DNA from: Acetobacteraceae bacterium | GTDB taxonomy: Bacteria; Pseudomonadota; Alphaproteobacteria; Acetobacterales; Acetobacteraceae | Reading direction: 5' to 3' | Assembly (NCBI GenBank): GCA_019241425.1 | Contig: JAFAXA010000293.1 | Coordinates: 1-50,582 of the forward strand | Length of the DNA: 50,582 nucleotides | Shown here: positions 38,424-46,680 of the stretch, one piece after another | Layout of the letters: each line of letters opens with the position of its first letter | How positions within the stretch are numbered: position 1 is the stretch's first letter | Made by a program: the position numbers and the translations under genes | Notes under the pieces: model-generated | Told to the model about the DNA's origin: nothing | Databases searched by the model: none | The model's input: the letters and a program-made list of their open reading frames with translations, nothing else

Positions 38424-40130
38424 TTACGGTCCAGGCAGATCGGTGATGGCGCCACGCGACGCATCGGCGACCAGCCGTGCATATTTGGCGAGAATGCCGT
38501 TCGAATAGCGGGGCGGTGGCGCTGTCCATCCGGCCAGCCGATCTGCTAGTTGCGCCTCGGTCAGCGCGACGTCGAGGCGGCGGCGCCCGACATCGATGGT
38601 GATCTGGTCACCCTCCGCAAGCGCCGCGATCGGCCCCCGCTCGACGGCCTCCGGCACGATATGGCCGATCACGAAACCACGTGTCGCACCGGAAAAGCGG
38701 CCATCGGTTATCAGCGCGACGCTCTCGCCCAGCCCGGCCCCTTGCAGCGCTCCCGTCACGAGCTGCATTTCGCGCATGCCCGGGCCCCCTTTCGGGCCCT
38801 CATTGCGCAACACCATGACGTCGTTCGGCTGGATGTGTCCTGCTTTGATGGCGGCGAACGCCTCCTCCTCCCGCTCGAACACCCGCGCCGGGCCGGTGTG
38901 CATGGATTTCGATTGGCCCGATAGCTTGATCACGCAACCACCGGGCGCGAGATTGCCGCGCAGGATGGCGATGCCGCCCTGCGGCTTGAGAGGCCGGTTC
39001 AACGGCCGCACAACTGGCTGCCCAAGCGGCTCCGTTGCCGCCTCGATCATCTCTCCCAGCGAGCAACCGGCCACCGTGCGCTCGCCGCGGTGCAGCAGAC
39101 CTGCCTCGGCCAATCGCTTGCCGACCACCGCCATGCCGCCGGCCGCGTGCATCTCGGGTGCGGTGTAGGTGCCCCAGGGCCGCAGATCCGCGAGCACCGG
39201 CGTGTTGCGAGAAATGCGGTCGAAATCGTCCAGCGCGAGCGCGACGCCGAAATCATGCGCGATCGCGAGCAGGTGCAGCACGGCATTGGTTGATCCGCCG
39301 GTCGCCATGACGCCGCTGATCGCGTTCTCGAAGCTAAGCCGGCTAACGATCGATCGCGGCGTTACGCCGGCGTTGACGAGATCCACCGCGAGCCGCCCGC
39401 ATGCAGTCGCCGCATCGAGCTTGCCCGTATCTTCGGCGGGAATACCGTTCCACCCCATCGCCGACAGGCCGAGCATCTCGCACGCTGTCGCCATCGTGTT
39501 GGCGGTGAACTGGCCCCCGCACGCGCCGGCGCCGGGGCAGGCGTGATCCTCGACGTCCTGGAGATCCTCCGCTGAGATCTTGCCGGCATTGAACGCGCCC
39601 AGCGCCTCGTACGCGTCCTGGATCGTCAGATTGCGGCCGGTGAACGGGTTGCCGGAGCGAACGCAGCGCCCGGCGGCGATGCTGCCGCCATACAGCATGC
39701 AACCCGGTATGTTGACCCGGCCGAGCGCCATCGCCATCGCGGGCACGGTCTTGTCGCAGCCGGAGATCGTCACCAGCCCGTCGAACATGTGGCCGCGCGC
39801 AACCAACTCCACGGAATCGGCGATGAGATCGCGGCTGACCAGGGAGGTTTTCATCCCCTCGGTGCCGGTCGTGATCCCGTCATTGATGGCGACCGTGTTC
39901 ACTTCGATCGGCGTGCCACCGGCTTCGCGCACACCCTCCGCCACGCGCTCGGCAAGCGCGCGATGGTTCCAGTTGCACGGCATCGTGCCGATCCAGCAAT
40001 GCGCAATGCCGATTTGCGGGCGGGACAGGCTTTCATCCGTGAAGCCGACCGCCTTCATCATCGCGCGTGCGACGGTCCGGTCCGGCCCATCCAGGAGGAT
40101 GCGGCTTCGCTGCCGCGGGTCGATCGCCAT
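38424..40130 (-). CDS. ilvD: IlvD/Edd family dehydratase
   Basis: 568-residue iron-sulfur dehydratase. Cys and signature motifs are PCNWNHRALAERV, SGCDKTVPAMAMAL, DHACPGAGACGGQFTANTM, RNEGPKGGPGM and ITDGRFSGATRG. These match dihydroxy-acid dehydratase (branched-chain amino acid synthesis) and related sugar-acid dehydratases that make 2-keto-3-deoxy acids. Gene context (SDR, RraA-type aldolase, PQQ dehydrogenase) suggests the sugar-acid role, so the symbol is a family label. Start ATG 40130. Last gene of the GntR-led operon, 47 bases after the RraA gene. Confidence 0.85.
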   Translation of the reverse strand: MAIDPRQRSRILLDGPDRTVARAMMKAVGFTDESLSRPQIGIAHCWIGTMPCNWNHRALAERVAEGVREAGGTPIEVNTVAINDGITTGTEGMKTSLVSRDLIADSVELVARGHMFDGLVTISGCDKTVPAMAMALGRVNIPGCMLYGGSIAAGRCVRSGNPFTGRNLTIQDAYEALGAFNAGKISAEDLQDVEDHACPGAGACGGQFTANTMATACEMLGLSAMGWNGIPAEDTGKLDAATACGRLAVDLVNAGVTPRSIVSRLSFENAISGVMATGGSTNAVLHLLAIAHDFGVALALDDFDRISRNTPVLADLRPWGTYTAPEMHAAGGMAVVGKRLAEAGLLHRGERTVAGCSLGEMIEAATEPLGQPVVRPLNRPLKPQGGIAILRGNLAPGGCVIKLSGQSKSMHTGPARVFEREEEAFAAIKAGHIQPNDVMVLRNEGPKGGPGMREMQLVTGALQGAGLGESVALITDGRFSGATRGFVIGHIVPEAVERGPIAALAEGDQITIDVGRRRLDVALTEAQLADRLAGWTAPPPRYSNGILAKYARLVADASRGAITDLPGP

Positions 40131-40177
40131 TGCCGGATGCTCGCTGATCGGAACGCGTTGGGGGAGAGCTTCGTGCG

Positions 40178-40843
40178 TCAGATAGCGGACGGCACGTTGA
40201 ACACATCGAGCGTGGAGCGGCCCGTCATCAGCTCGCGCTCCCAGCCATGCTCGGCCTGCACCCGCGCAAGAGCGGCCTCGAGCCGCGCTTCCGCCTCCTC
40301 GCGCGGTATCACGACCAGCCCGTCATCATCGCCCAAAATCAGATCGCCCGGCGCGACCCGTGCGCCCGCGAATGAAATCGCCTCATTCACGATGCCCCCC
40401 TCCATCGAGGACGGCCCTCGCGGGTTCACGTGTCGCGTGAAAACCGGGAAATCCTCCCATTCGCGCAACCGTCCGCTGTCGCGCACGGCGCCGTTGACGA
40501 TCACGCCCGCGACGCCCTTCAGCCGCGCCGAGCCGCTCAGAAGTTCACCGATGATCGCCGGATTGTTGCGACCGCCGCACTCCACGACGACGACGTCCCC
40601 CGCCTCCGCCACAGCGATCGCGTGATGCACGGCGCCGTAATCGGTGCCGGTGCAAAGAGCCGTCACCGCGGTTCCAACCAGCCGCCGGCCGGCCGCAAAT
40701 GCGCGCAACGGCCGGATCGCCGGATCGATCACCGTATGGCCGCCGAGAACATCCGTGGCGACACTTGCCGGCACCTCGGACCAACGGGCAACGACCTCGC
40801 GCGAAACGGGCGCTGTGGGACGAGGATGAACGCGAGTGGGCAT
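40178..40843 (-). CDS. RraA family protein (4-hydroxy-4-methyl-2-oxoglutarate aldolase-like)
   Basis: 221-residue member of the RraA/HMG-aldolase fold. GRNNPAIIGELLSGSARLKGVAGVIVNGAVRDS holds the GE...A..G and the Arg-Asp pair used by the aldolases. GARVAPGDLILGDDDGLVVIP is the other conserved block. Such enzymes cleave 4-carboxy-4-hydroxy-2-oxoacids to pyruvate or act on oxaloacetate; RraA itself binds RNase E. Here catabolic use is likely. Two adjacent ATGs exist; 40843 has AGGAG at better spacing than 40846. Confidence 0.82.
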   Translation of the reverse strand: MPTRVHPRPTAPVSREVVARWSEVPASVATDVLGGHTVIDPAIRPLRAFAAGRRLVGTAVTALCTGTDYGAVHHAIAVAEAGDVVVVECGGRNNPAIIGELLSGSARLKGVAGVIVNGAVRDSGRLREWEDFPVFTRHVNPRGPSSMEGGIVNEAISFAGARVAPGDLILGDDDGLVVIPREEAEARLEAALARVQAEHGWERELMTGRSTLDVFNVPSAI

Positions 40844-40926
40844 CATCTGCTCCTGTGTCGTGAACCGGTCAGGCAATCAGTTACCGCATCAGCTTCACGG
40901 ATCGGCCCGCGTCTCCGGCACGTCGT

Positions 40927-42180
40927 TCACTGCTCCTCCTGCACCGAATGCAGGAAGGCCAGGATCGACTTGAATTGGTCATCCGTGAAAACGCCGGTCC
41001 AGTTCGGCATGCCCTTGTCGGGACGACCATTGGTGACAGTGACGAAAAACACCTGGTCCATGGTCTCGCCGTAGCGATGGTGCAGCAGGCGCAGATTGAT
41101 GCGGCGTTCGGCCTGGACCGCATCCGGACCGTGGCAATGCGCGCAGGTGCTGTTGAACAGATCCGCGCCCTGATGAACCGTGTCGGCATCAGCGACCGCA
41201 GCGTTCTGGCTGCTCGAAGCGGAGCCGGCGCCCTCGCCGGCCGGCAGTTGCGGCATCGGACGGGCGCCGGGCGGCAGCGGCGCGCCTTTGCTGACGGACG
41301 GGATCTGAAGATCTTCGCCGAAACCGACACCGCCCTCCGCCGCCGCCGTCCGGACCGGCGCCGAATCGGCGATCGGAAACCCGTAGCGTTTGGCGAGAGC
41401 GCGGATCACCGCCCCGTCTTGCGCGAGGGCGCCGTCGACCTTGTCGCGCAACGCGTCCTCGCCGGGCGCAAAGGCGATCGCCGCATTCCACCGCATCCCG
41501 TCCGCCGCGAGCGGCAGGACGCGATAACGGGAGTCCTTGGGGCTGGCGTTCGCGTAGCCAGCAGAGGGCCCCCATAACAGGGCTGCATCGGCGCGTCCGT
41601 CTTCGAGCGCCTGCAAACCTTCTTCGGGCGACGTTACAGTGACGGCGTCGACATCTTCTCGTTTCGCCATCAAGGCTTGCGCCGGCGATCCGAACTGGAC
41701 CGCGACGCGCTTGCCGGAAAGCGCGGGCAAGTCGGCAAGCGGCGAATCGACGCGCGTCACCAGCGCGTAGCCGACCTCGATCACGGGCGCGGACACCGTC
41801 ATGCGATTCTTGCCGCCGCCCTCCGACCCGGATGGCACGCCGAAGAACATGTCGCATTTGCCCGCCAACAGCGTCGTCCGCAGCATGCGCTTCGGCGCGT
41901 ACGTCGCCGCCCACACCACGTCCAGCGGACGCCCGAGCTGCTCCGCCAGATGCTCCGCCAATTCAAGGTAGAATCCTGGCCTCGCACCGGCGTTGCCCGT
42001 GAACGGCAGATTGTCCGGGTCGGCGCAGACCCGCAACGGCGCGCCTTCGTTCGGAGCGGCGGCGATACCCCTCCCAGCAACGCCGCACACGGCGAGCGCG
42101 AGCCCGATCGCGACGGCGGTGGTCCGCGCCATAGAGGACCGACCGGCCCCTGCGCCCTTTCCTTGCGTTGTCGCGTTCAT
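40927..42180 (-). CDS. Fusion of XoxJ-like periplasmic binding protein and c-type cytochrome
   Basis: 417 residues with a signal peptide (VAIGLALAVCGVAG...). Residues 45-270 are a family-3 solute-binding fold of the quinoprotein-associated (MoxJ/XoxJ) type, starting LRVCADPDNLPFTG with GFYLELAEHLAEQLGR and MFFGVPSG. After a Pro/Ser linker, residues 335-417 are a class I cytochrome c with CAHCH at 346-350 and the likely axial Met in KGMPNW. MoxJ/XoxJ and cytochrome cL/XoxG are normally separate partners of PQQ dehydrogenases. It starts five bases after the dehydrogenase stop, so it probably takes electrons from that enzyme. Confidence 0.86.
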   Translation of the reverse strand: MNATTQGKGAGAGRSSMARTTAVAIGLALAVCGVAGRGIAAAPNEGAPLRVCADPDNLPFTGNAGARPGFYLELAEHLAEQLGRPLDVVWAATYAPKRMLRTTLLAGKCDMFFGVPSGSEGGGKNRMTVSAPVIEVGYALVTRVDSPLADLPALSGKRVAVQFGSPAQALMAKREDVDAVTVTSPEEGLQALEDGRADAALLWGPSAGYANASPKDSRYRVLPLAADGMRWNAAIAFAPGEDALRDKVDGALAQDGAVIRALAKRYGFPIADSAPVRTAAAEGGVGFGEDLQIPSVSKGAPLPPGARPMPQLPAGEGAGSASSSQNAAVADADTVHQGADLFNSTCAHCHGPDAVQAERRINLRLLHHRYGETMDQVFFVTVTNGRPDKGMPNWTGVFTDDQFKSILAFLHSVQEEQ

Positions 42181-42185
42181 GGCGC

Positions 42186-43886
42186 TTAATCCGGCAAGGC
42201 GAAAACAAGCAGCGCCCCGCCTTCCGGCGTGAGTGCGGCAATCTGTTTGCCGGGGTCCCCCATCGCCGCGGGCTGCGAAACGGTGCGACCGACGACAACG
42301 CCGACATACTGCTTGCCGTCAACCTCGAAGCTCATACCGCCCGCGCCGATGCCGGTGCCGACATTGATCTGCCAGAGATTCTGACCGGTCCTGGCGTTCA
42401 GCGCATGGAAGATGCCGGTAATGTCGCCGAAGAACACGAGGTTTCCGGCAGTCGTCATCGTGCCACCGTTATAGGGCAGCGGCAATTTTATCTCCCAAGC
42501 CTTTTTGCGCGCGACCGGATCCCACGCCATCAGGGCGCCGCTATAGCCGCCCGGACCCGCATAAACGTTGAAGTCCGAACCGAGGTAGAACACGCCGCGC
42601 CGATAGGCGATCTCGACGCTCTTCATGTCGGTGCACATGTTGTTGGCGGCGATGTAGGCGAGGCCGGTATCGGGATTGAATGAGATAGGCTGCCAGTTCT
42701 TGCCGCCGATCCAGGCCGGGCAGACGCCGGTAACCGGATGGCCCATGGATGGCCGGTTGGCGGGATCGATGATGGGCGTGCCGTTCTCGACGTCGTAACC
42801 CTTGGCCCAGTTCACGGGAACGAACGGATCGGCCGACACGAGTTGGCCGGTGTCCCGGTTGAGCACGAACAAGAACCCGTTCCGGTCGGCCTTCATCAAG
42901 GCGGGCAGCGTCTTGCCGTTCACCGGCAGATCCGCGAGCACCGCCTCGTTCACCCCGTCATAGTCCCAAACGTCCGCCGGTGTCTCCTGAAACCACCATT
43001 TGATGGCGCCGGTCTTCGGGTCGAGCGCGAGCGTGCTCGCGCTGTAGAGATTGGACAGCTTGCCGTAATTGGCCGAGCCGGCGCTGCGCACCGAATCATT
43101 CCACGGGCCGGGGTTGCTGGTGCCCCAGAACAACGTGTCTGTCTTCGGGTCGTATGAGCCCACGCCCCAGGCCGCCGCGCCGCCGTGCTCGGCGCTGTCT
43201 CCTTTCCACGTATCGCCGTTCGGCTCGTCCTTGGCGGCCGTGAGCCACGTTTTCCAGATCTGCTTGCCGGTCGCCGCATCGTAGCCCTGCAGCGCGCCGC
43301 GCGCCCCGTAATCGCCGCCGGCAAAGCCGGTGATGACGACGTTGCCCACCACCACGGGCGGCGATGTGATCGCCGAGCCCTGCTTGTAGTCGACGACCTG
43401 CGCGTTCCACAGTTCTTCGCCCGTTTTCGCATCGAGCGCGACCAGATGCCCGTCCAGGCGCCCGAGGAAGATCTTGCCGTCCGCGTAGCTGACGCCGCGG
43501 CTGTCGACATCGCAGCACGCGTATTGAATCATGTCGTCGGGAAGCTCGGGCTGATACTGCCACTTGATACGGCCGGTTTTTGCGTTCAGCGCGAAGACGG
43601 TCTTGGGTCCCCATGAACTGGAAACATACATCGTGTCCCCGATCACGATCGGGGTGGCCTCGTTGGAGCGGAGTGAGCCGAGTTGCAGGGTATACGCCAG
43701 CCGCAGCTTCGAAACGTTCGCGTCATTGATTTGCGTGAGCGGGCTGTAGCGGGTGTTCGCGTAGGTCCGGCCGTAGGTGCTCCACTCGCCGGGCTGGTCG
43801 TCGGCGGCCGACGCCGCGACCGGCGCCCCGAGGATGCACAAGGCGGCGAGCGCCGCCGACCGCAGAAGCGTTGAGCGCGTTTTCAT
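42186..43886 (-). CDS. PQQ-dependent alcohol dehydrogenase with lanthanide signature
   Basis: 566-residue periplasmic quinoprotein with signal peptide ending ASAADD. The beta-propeller repeats (for example VFALNAKTGRIKWQY and LVALDAKTGEELW) and the vicinal disulfide CC at 124-125 are present. The catalytic region DVWDYDGVNE has D308 and, two residues later, D310, the extra Asp that marks lanthanide-dependent enzymes (XoxF/PedH). SNPGPWN holds the Asn ligand. The usual Glu ligand in GGEFG-type motifs is Asp here (GGDYGARG). AAGGAGGAAGG before ATG 43886 is a strong ribosome site. Substrate alcohol unknown. Confidence 0.9.
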   Translation of the reverse strand: MKTRSTLLRSAALAALCILGAPVAASAADDQPGEWSTYGRTYANTRYSPLTQINDANVSKLRLAYTLQLGSLRSNEATPIVIGDTMYVSSSWGPKTVFALNAKTGRIKWQYQPELPDDMIQYACCDVDSRGVSYADGKIFLGRLDGHLVALDAKTGEELWNAQVVDYKQGSAITSPPVVVGNVVITGFAGGDYGARGALQGYDAATGKQIWKTWLTAAKDEPNGDTWKGDSAEHGGAAAWGVGSYDPKTDTLFWGTSNPGPWNDSVRSAGSANYGKLSNLYSASTLALDPKTGAIKWWFQETPADVWDYDGVNEAVLADLPVNGKTLPALMKADRNGFLFVLNRDTGQLVSADPFVPVNWAKGYDVENGTPIIDPANRPSMGHPVTGVCPAWIGGKNWQPISFNPDTGLAYIAANNMCTDMKSVEIAYRRGVFYLGSDFNVYAGPGGYSGALMAWDPVARKKAWEIKLPLPYNGGTMTTAGNLVFFGDITGIFHALNARTGQNLWQINVGTGIGAGGMSFEVDGKQYVGVVVGRTVSQPAAMGDPGKQIAALTPEGGALLVFALPD

Positions 43887-43943
43887 ATGGGACCTTCCTC
43901 CTTCTATTTGTTTCCGTCTACCCGCAGGCGACCGCGCGTGCGA

Positions 43944-44738
43944 TCAGGATGACGTCCGGATCGGTTTGTCCTTGGCTGGATCGAATGGAAACATCAGCCC
44001 GGCCGCCAGAAAACCCCCATCGACGTTCAGCGTGTGGCCGGTGACGTAGGACGCGTCGTCCGACGCCAGAAAGACGGCCGCCGCCGCGATTTCGGCGGGC
44101 TCACCATAGCGGCGCTGCGGAATCAGGCGGTGATAGGCGTCGACCGTTTCCGGCGTGTGCATTCCCTTGCCGGTTTCGGTCATGATCGGACCGGGCGCGA
44201 TGGCGTTGACGGTGATGCCGTGCTCGGCGAATTCCACCGCCATGATTTTCGTCAGCACCTCCAGCCCGGCCTTGGAGGCGCCGTAGGCCGAGCGCCCGAC
44301 GCCGCCTTTTTGGCCGGACAGAGACACGATGTTGACGATCTTGCCGCCGGTACCCTGCGCGATCATGCGACGCGCAGCAAGCTGGCTGCAAAGCATCGCC
44401 CCGGTCAGGTTGATGCGGATGATGCGCTCCCACTCCTCCAGCTCGATGTCGAGCACGAGGCGGGTCGCGCCAATCCCGGCATTGTTGACCAGGATGTCGA
44501 TGCGCCCGAGCGTCTCCGCCGCCCTGTCGAACAGGGCCCGAACATCTTGCGGGTTTGCGACGTCGGCGCGGATCGCGACCGCCGCGGCACCGATCTCTCC
44601 TGCGGTCCTGTCGGCCTCGTCGCCGTCGCGGTCGGTGACCACGACCCGCGCTCCCTCCCGGGCGAACGCTTCGGCGATGGCCCGCCCGATACCGCGCGCC
44701 GATCCCGTGACGACGGCCACCTTATCTTGCAGCTTCAT
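43944..44738 (-). CDS. SDR family oxidoreductase
   Basis: 264-residue classical short-chain dehydrogenase. It has VAVVTGSARGIGRAIAEAF as cofactor loop, D in VVVTDRDG favouring NAD, NNAGIG, the catalytic Ser in NIVSLSG, YGASK, and the C-terminal YVTGHTLNVDGGF. ATG 44738 (MKLQDK), with GGACGG nine bases upstream, is chosen over the track's 44750. Second SDR of the operon; it probably oxidises a hydroxy intermediate. It is not a close copy of the neighbour at 44824. Confidence 0.87.
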   Translation of the reverse strand: MKLQDKVAVVTGSARGIGRAIAEAFAREGARVVVTDRDGDEADRTAGEIGAAAVAIRADVANPQDVRALFDRAAETLGRIDILVNNAGIGATRLVLDIELEEWERIIRINLTGAMLCSQLAARRMIAQGTGGKIVNIVSLSGQKGGVGRSAYGASKAGLEVLTKIMAVEFAEHGITVNAIAPGPIMTETGKGMHTPETVDAYHRLIPQRRYGEPAEIAAAAVFLASDDASYVTGHTLNVDGGFLAAGLMFPFDPAKDKPIRTSS

Positions 44739-44823
44739 ATGTCCGTCCATCGGTTGTCGGCCGCAGCAACGCGGCAGCCTCGACCTTTAAAAGTGAAAAG
44801 GACGGTGCCCATCGATCCGCGAC

Positions 44824-45666
44824 TCACGCCGCCCGGCAACTGAGGCCGCCGTCCACCGGAAGGCAGACGCCGGTTATGTAATTGGCCTCGTCCGACGCAA
44901 GGAACACGGCGGCGGCGGCGATGTCCCATGCGGTTCCCATGCGGCCCATCGGGCAGGCTTCATCCCGCGCCTTCTTCATGGCCGCGGCATCGGCGTATTG
45001 GCCGCTGATCTGCTGGTAGATGAGCGGCGTGTTCATGAGGCCAGGCATGATCGCATTCACCCGGATTCCCTGCGACGCGTATTGCAGCGCGAGTCCTTGC
45101 GTGAACTGATTGAGGCCCGCTTTCGCCGCGTAATACGCGGAATAGGGATACCCGGTGTAGCGGATCGCCGCGATCGAGGAGATGTTGACGATCGCGCCCT
45201 TGCGGCGCTCGATCATCCTCGGAAGTACGTGCTTGCAGGTCAGGAACGCGCTGGTCAGATTGACATCGAGCACGGTGTGCCACTGCTCTTCCGTCAGCTC
45301 GACGGGCCCTCCCATGATCGTTGTGCCGACGTTGTTGTGCAGCACGTCAATGCGCCCGTGCCGGGCCATCACCGCGTCGACGACCGCCTTCACGGCCGCC
45401 GTCTCCGTTGCATCAACGTCAAAAATCTCAGCGCGACCGCCGAGATCGGCAATGATCGATCCGGTCGCCTCCGCCGCCTCTCGATCGCGGTCAACGGCGA
45501 TCACCGTCGCGCCCTCGCGGGCGTAAGCAACCGACGTCGCTTTGCCGTTGCCCCAGCCCTCGCCGACGCTGCCCGCGCCGAACACCAGGACGACCCTTCC
45601 CTCCAACCGTCCGCGCCCGGCGGGAATCTCGGCCGACATCGCATTGGCGGGCCGCAGTGGGGTCAT
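44824..45666 (-). CDS. SDR family oxidoreductase with atypical glycine motif
   Basis: 280-residue short-chain dehydrogenase. The cofactor loop VFGAGSVGEGWGNGKATSV departs from TGxxxGxG by an insertion, and the NNAG motif is HNNVGT. The catalytic Ser (NISSIAA) and YYAAK are intact, and the end is NYITGVCLPVDGGL. The variant is seen in a subgroup of SDRs of uncertain substrate. Its ATG overlaps the regulator stop (ATGA), so it is coupled to gntR as the second gene of the operon. Confidence 0.83.
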   Translation of the reverse strand: MTPLRPANAMSAEIPAGRGRLEGRVVLVFGAGSVGEGWGNGKATSVAYAREGATVIAVDRDREAAEATGSIIADLGGRAEIFDVDATETAAVKAVVDAVMARHGRIDVLHNNVGTTIMGGPVELTEEQWHTVLDVNLTSAFLTCKHVLPRMIERRKGAIVNISSIAAIRYTGYPYSAYYAAKAGLNQFTQGLALQYASQGIRVNAIMPGLMNTPLIYQQISGQYADAAAMKKARDEACPMGRMGTAWDIAAAAVFLASDEANYITGVCLPVDGGLSCRAA

Positions 45667-46388
45667 CGGGGCAACTCATGTCCAGACATGTTGCGCTGGT
45701 CCGGATCGAGCGTGAACCGGCGTCCCCAATCGAGGTGCGACCTCATACGGACCTCGGCTTCGTCCACCTTGCCGGCGCGCACGGCGTCAAAGATCCCGCG
45801 ATGCTGGGCGGCGTTCGTCACCAGCCGTTCAGGATGCGCGCGGTGCATTCGCCGCGACAGCCGGTACATCTTGTCGCGGAGCTGGCGGAGGGCGCGCTCC
45901 ATTTCGGGGTTGCCGTGAAATGCCGCGAGCACCGTGTGGAACTCTAGATCCAGCACATGGTAGCGTCCGGTGTTACCGCTGGCCGCCGAAGTCTCCTGCT
46001 CGTCCAGGATGTCCTCGATCTGATTGGCTTGCGCATCCGACAGGCGACCGGCGAGCGATCGTACGACGTGACACTCGATCACCAACCGCAGTTCGTAGAA
46101 GTCCAGGATCTCCCGCGCGGCGATCTCCGGCAGCCGGAAACCGCTGTTCGGACTGACCAGGATCAAACCCTCGGCGCGTAAGCGCTCCAACGCGGAGCGC
46201 ACTGGTGCGAGACCAAGGCCGAGCCGCGCCGCCAAAGCGCGCTCCGAATAGAACGCGTCCGGGTTTTCCTGCAGGAGATGCGCCTTGATTTTCGCGTATG
46301 CCTCGTCCCTTAGCAGGGGGCGAGCCTCACCGGACGGCGTGACGGGGTAATGGCGGTTGGCCCTCGCAACAGCCGTCAGAACCGACAT
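45663..46388 (-). CDS. GntR family transcriptional regulator (FCD subfamily)
   Basis: 241-residue regulator. The winged helix spans AYAKIKAHLLQENPDAFYSERALAARLGLGLAPVRSALERLRAEGLI. The FCD domain follows with DFYELRLVIECHVVRSLAGRL, the HVLDLEFHTVL metal/ligand helix and VTNAAQHRGIFDAVRAG. ATG 46388 (MSVLTAV) is preferred; the track's 46454 start lies within the palindromes. First gene of the operon that ends at 38424. Likely autoregulatory and controlling the divergent oxidase gene as well. Confidence 0.88.
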   Translation of the reverse strand: MSVLTAVARANRHYPVTPSGEARPLLRDEAYAKIKAHLLQENPDAFYSERALAARLGLGLAPVRSALERLRAEGLILVSPNSGFRLPEIAAREILDFYELRLVIECHVVRSLAGRLSDAQANQIEDILDEQETSAASGNTGRYHVLDLEFHTVLAAFHGNPEMERALRQLRDKMYRLSRRMHRAHPERLVTNAAQHRGIFDAVRAGKVDEAEVRMRSHLDWGRRFTLDPDQRNMSGHELPR

Positions 46389-46448
46389 TCGAGCGTTCGC
46401 TCCCGGCGGAAGCCTGTTTGCCCAGCTTTCCTTGCAACAGCTCGTAAC

Positions 46449-46466
46449 TGACATGTCAACGCGTTG
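46449..46466. promoter_or_regulatory. Two overlapping palindromes, candidate GntR operator and promoter
   Basis: TGACATGTCA (46449-46458) and CAACGCGTTG (46457-46466) are perfect 10-base palindromes overlapping by two bases. On the minus strand the same segment reads TTGACA-ACGCG-TTGACA, two perfect -35-like hexamers, about 60 bases upstream of the regulator ATG. This is where a repressor of the operon would bind. The remaining bases of the 292-base divergent gap show no gene. Confidence 0.5.
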
Positions 46467-46680
46467 TCAATGGTATCGTTTCAGCCTTTCTGAGCAGGAG
46501 GCGCAGGCGGCTCTGTCCGGTCTGCGAGTCCCCCGTCACCCAGGAGAACGCAAGCTTGGCGCCGAGGCGAAGGCTGCACTAACGTCGCCGAACGCCGCCC
46601 GGCGGGGTCGTTCAGGCACATGGTCCGCCAAGACGCAAGGGCGGGGCGAAGCTCCGTGCAGGCAGAGGGGAGTGCCAGTC

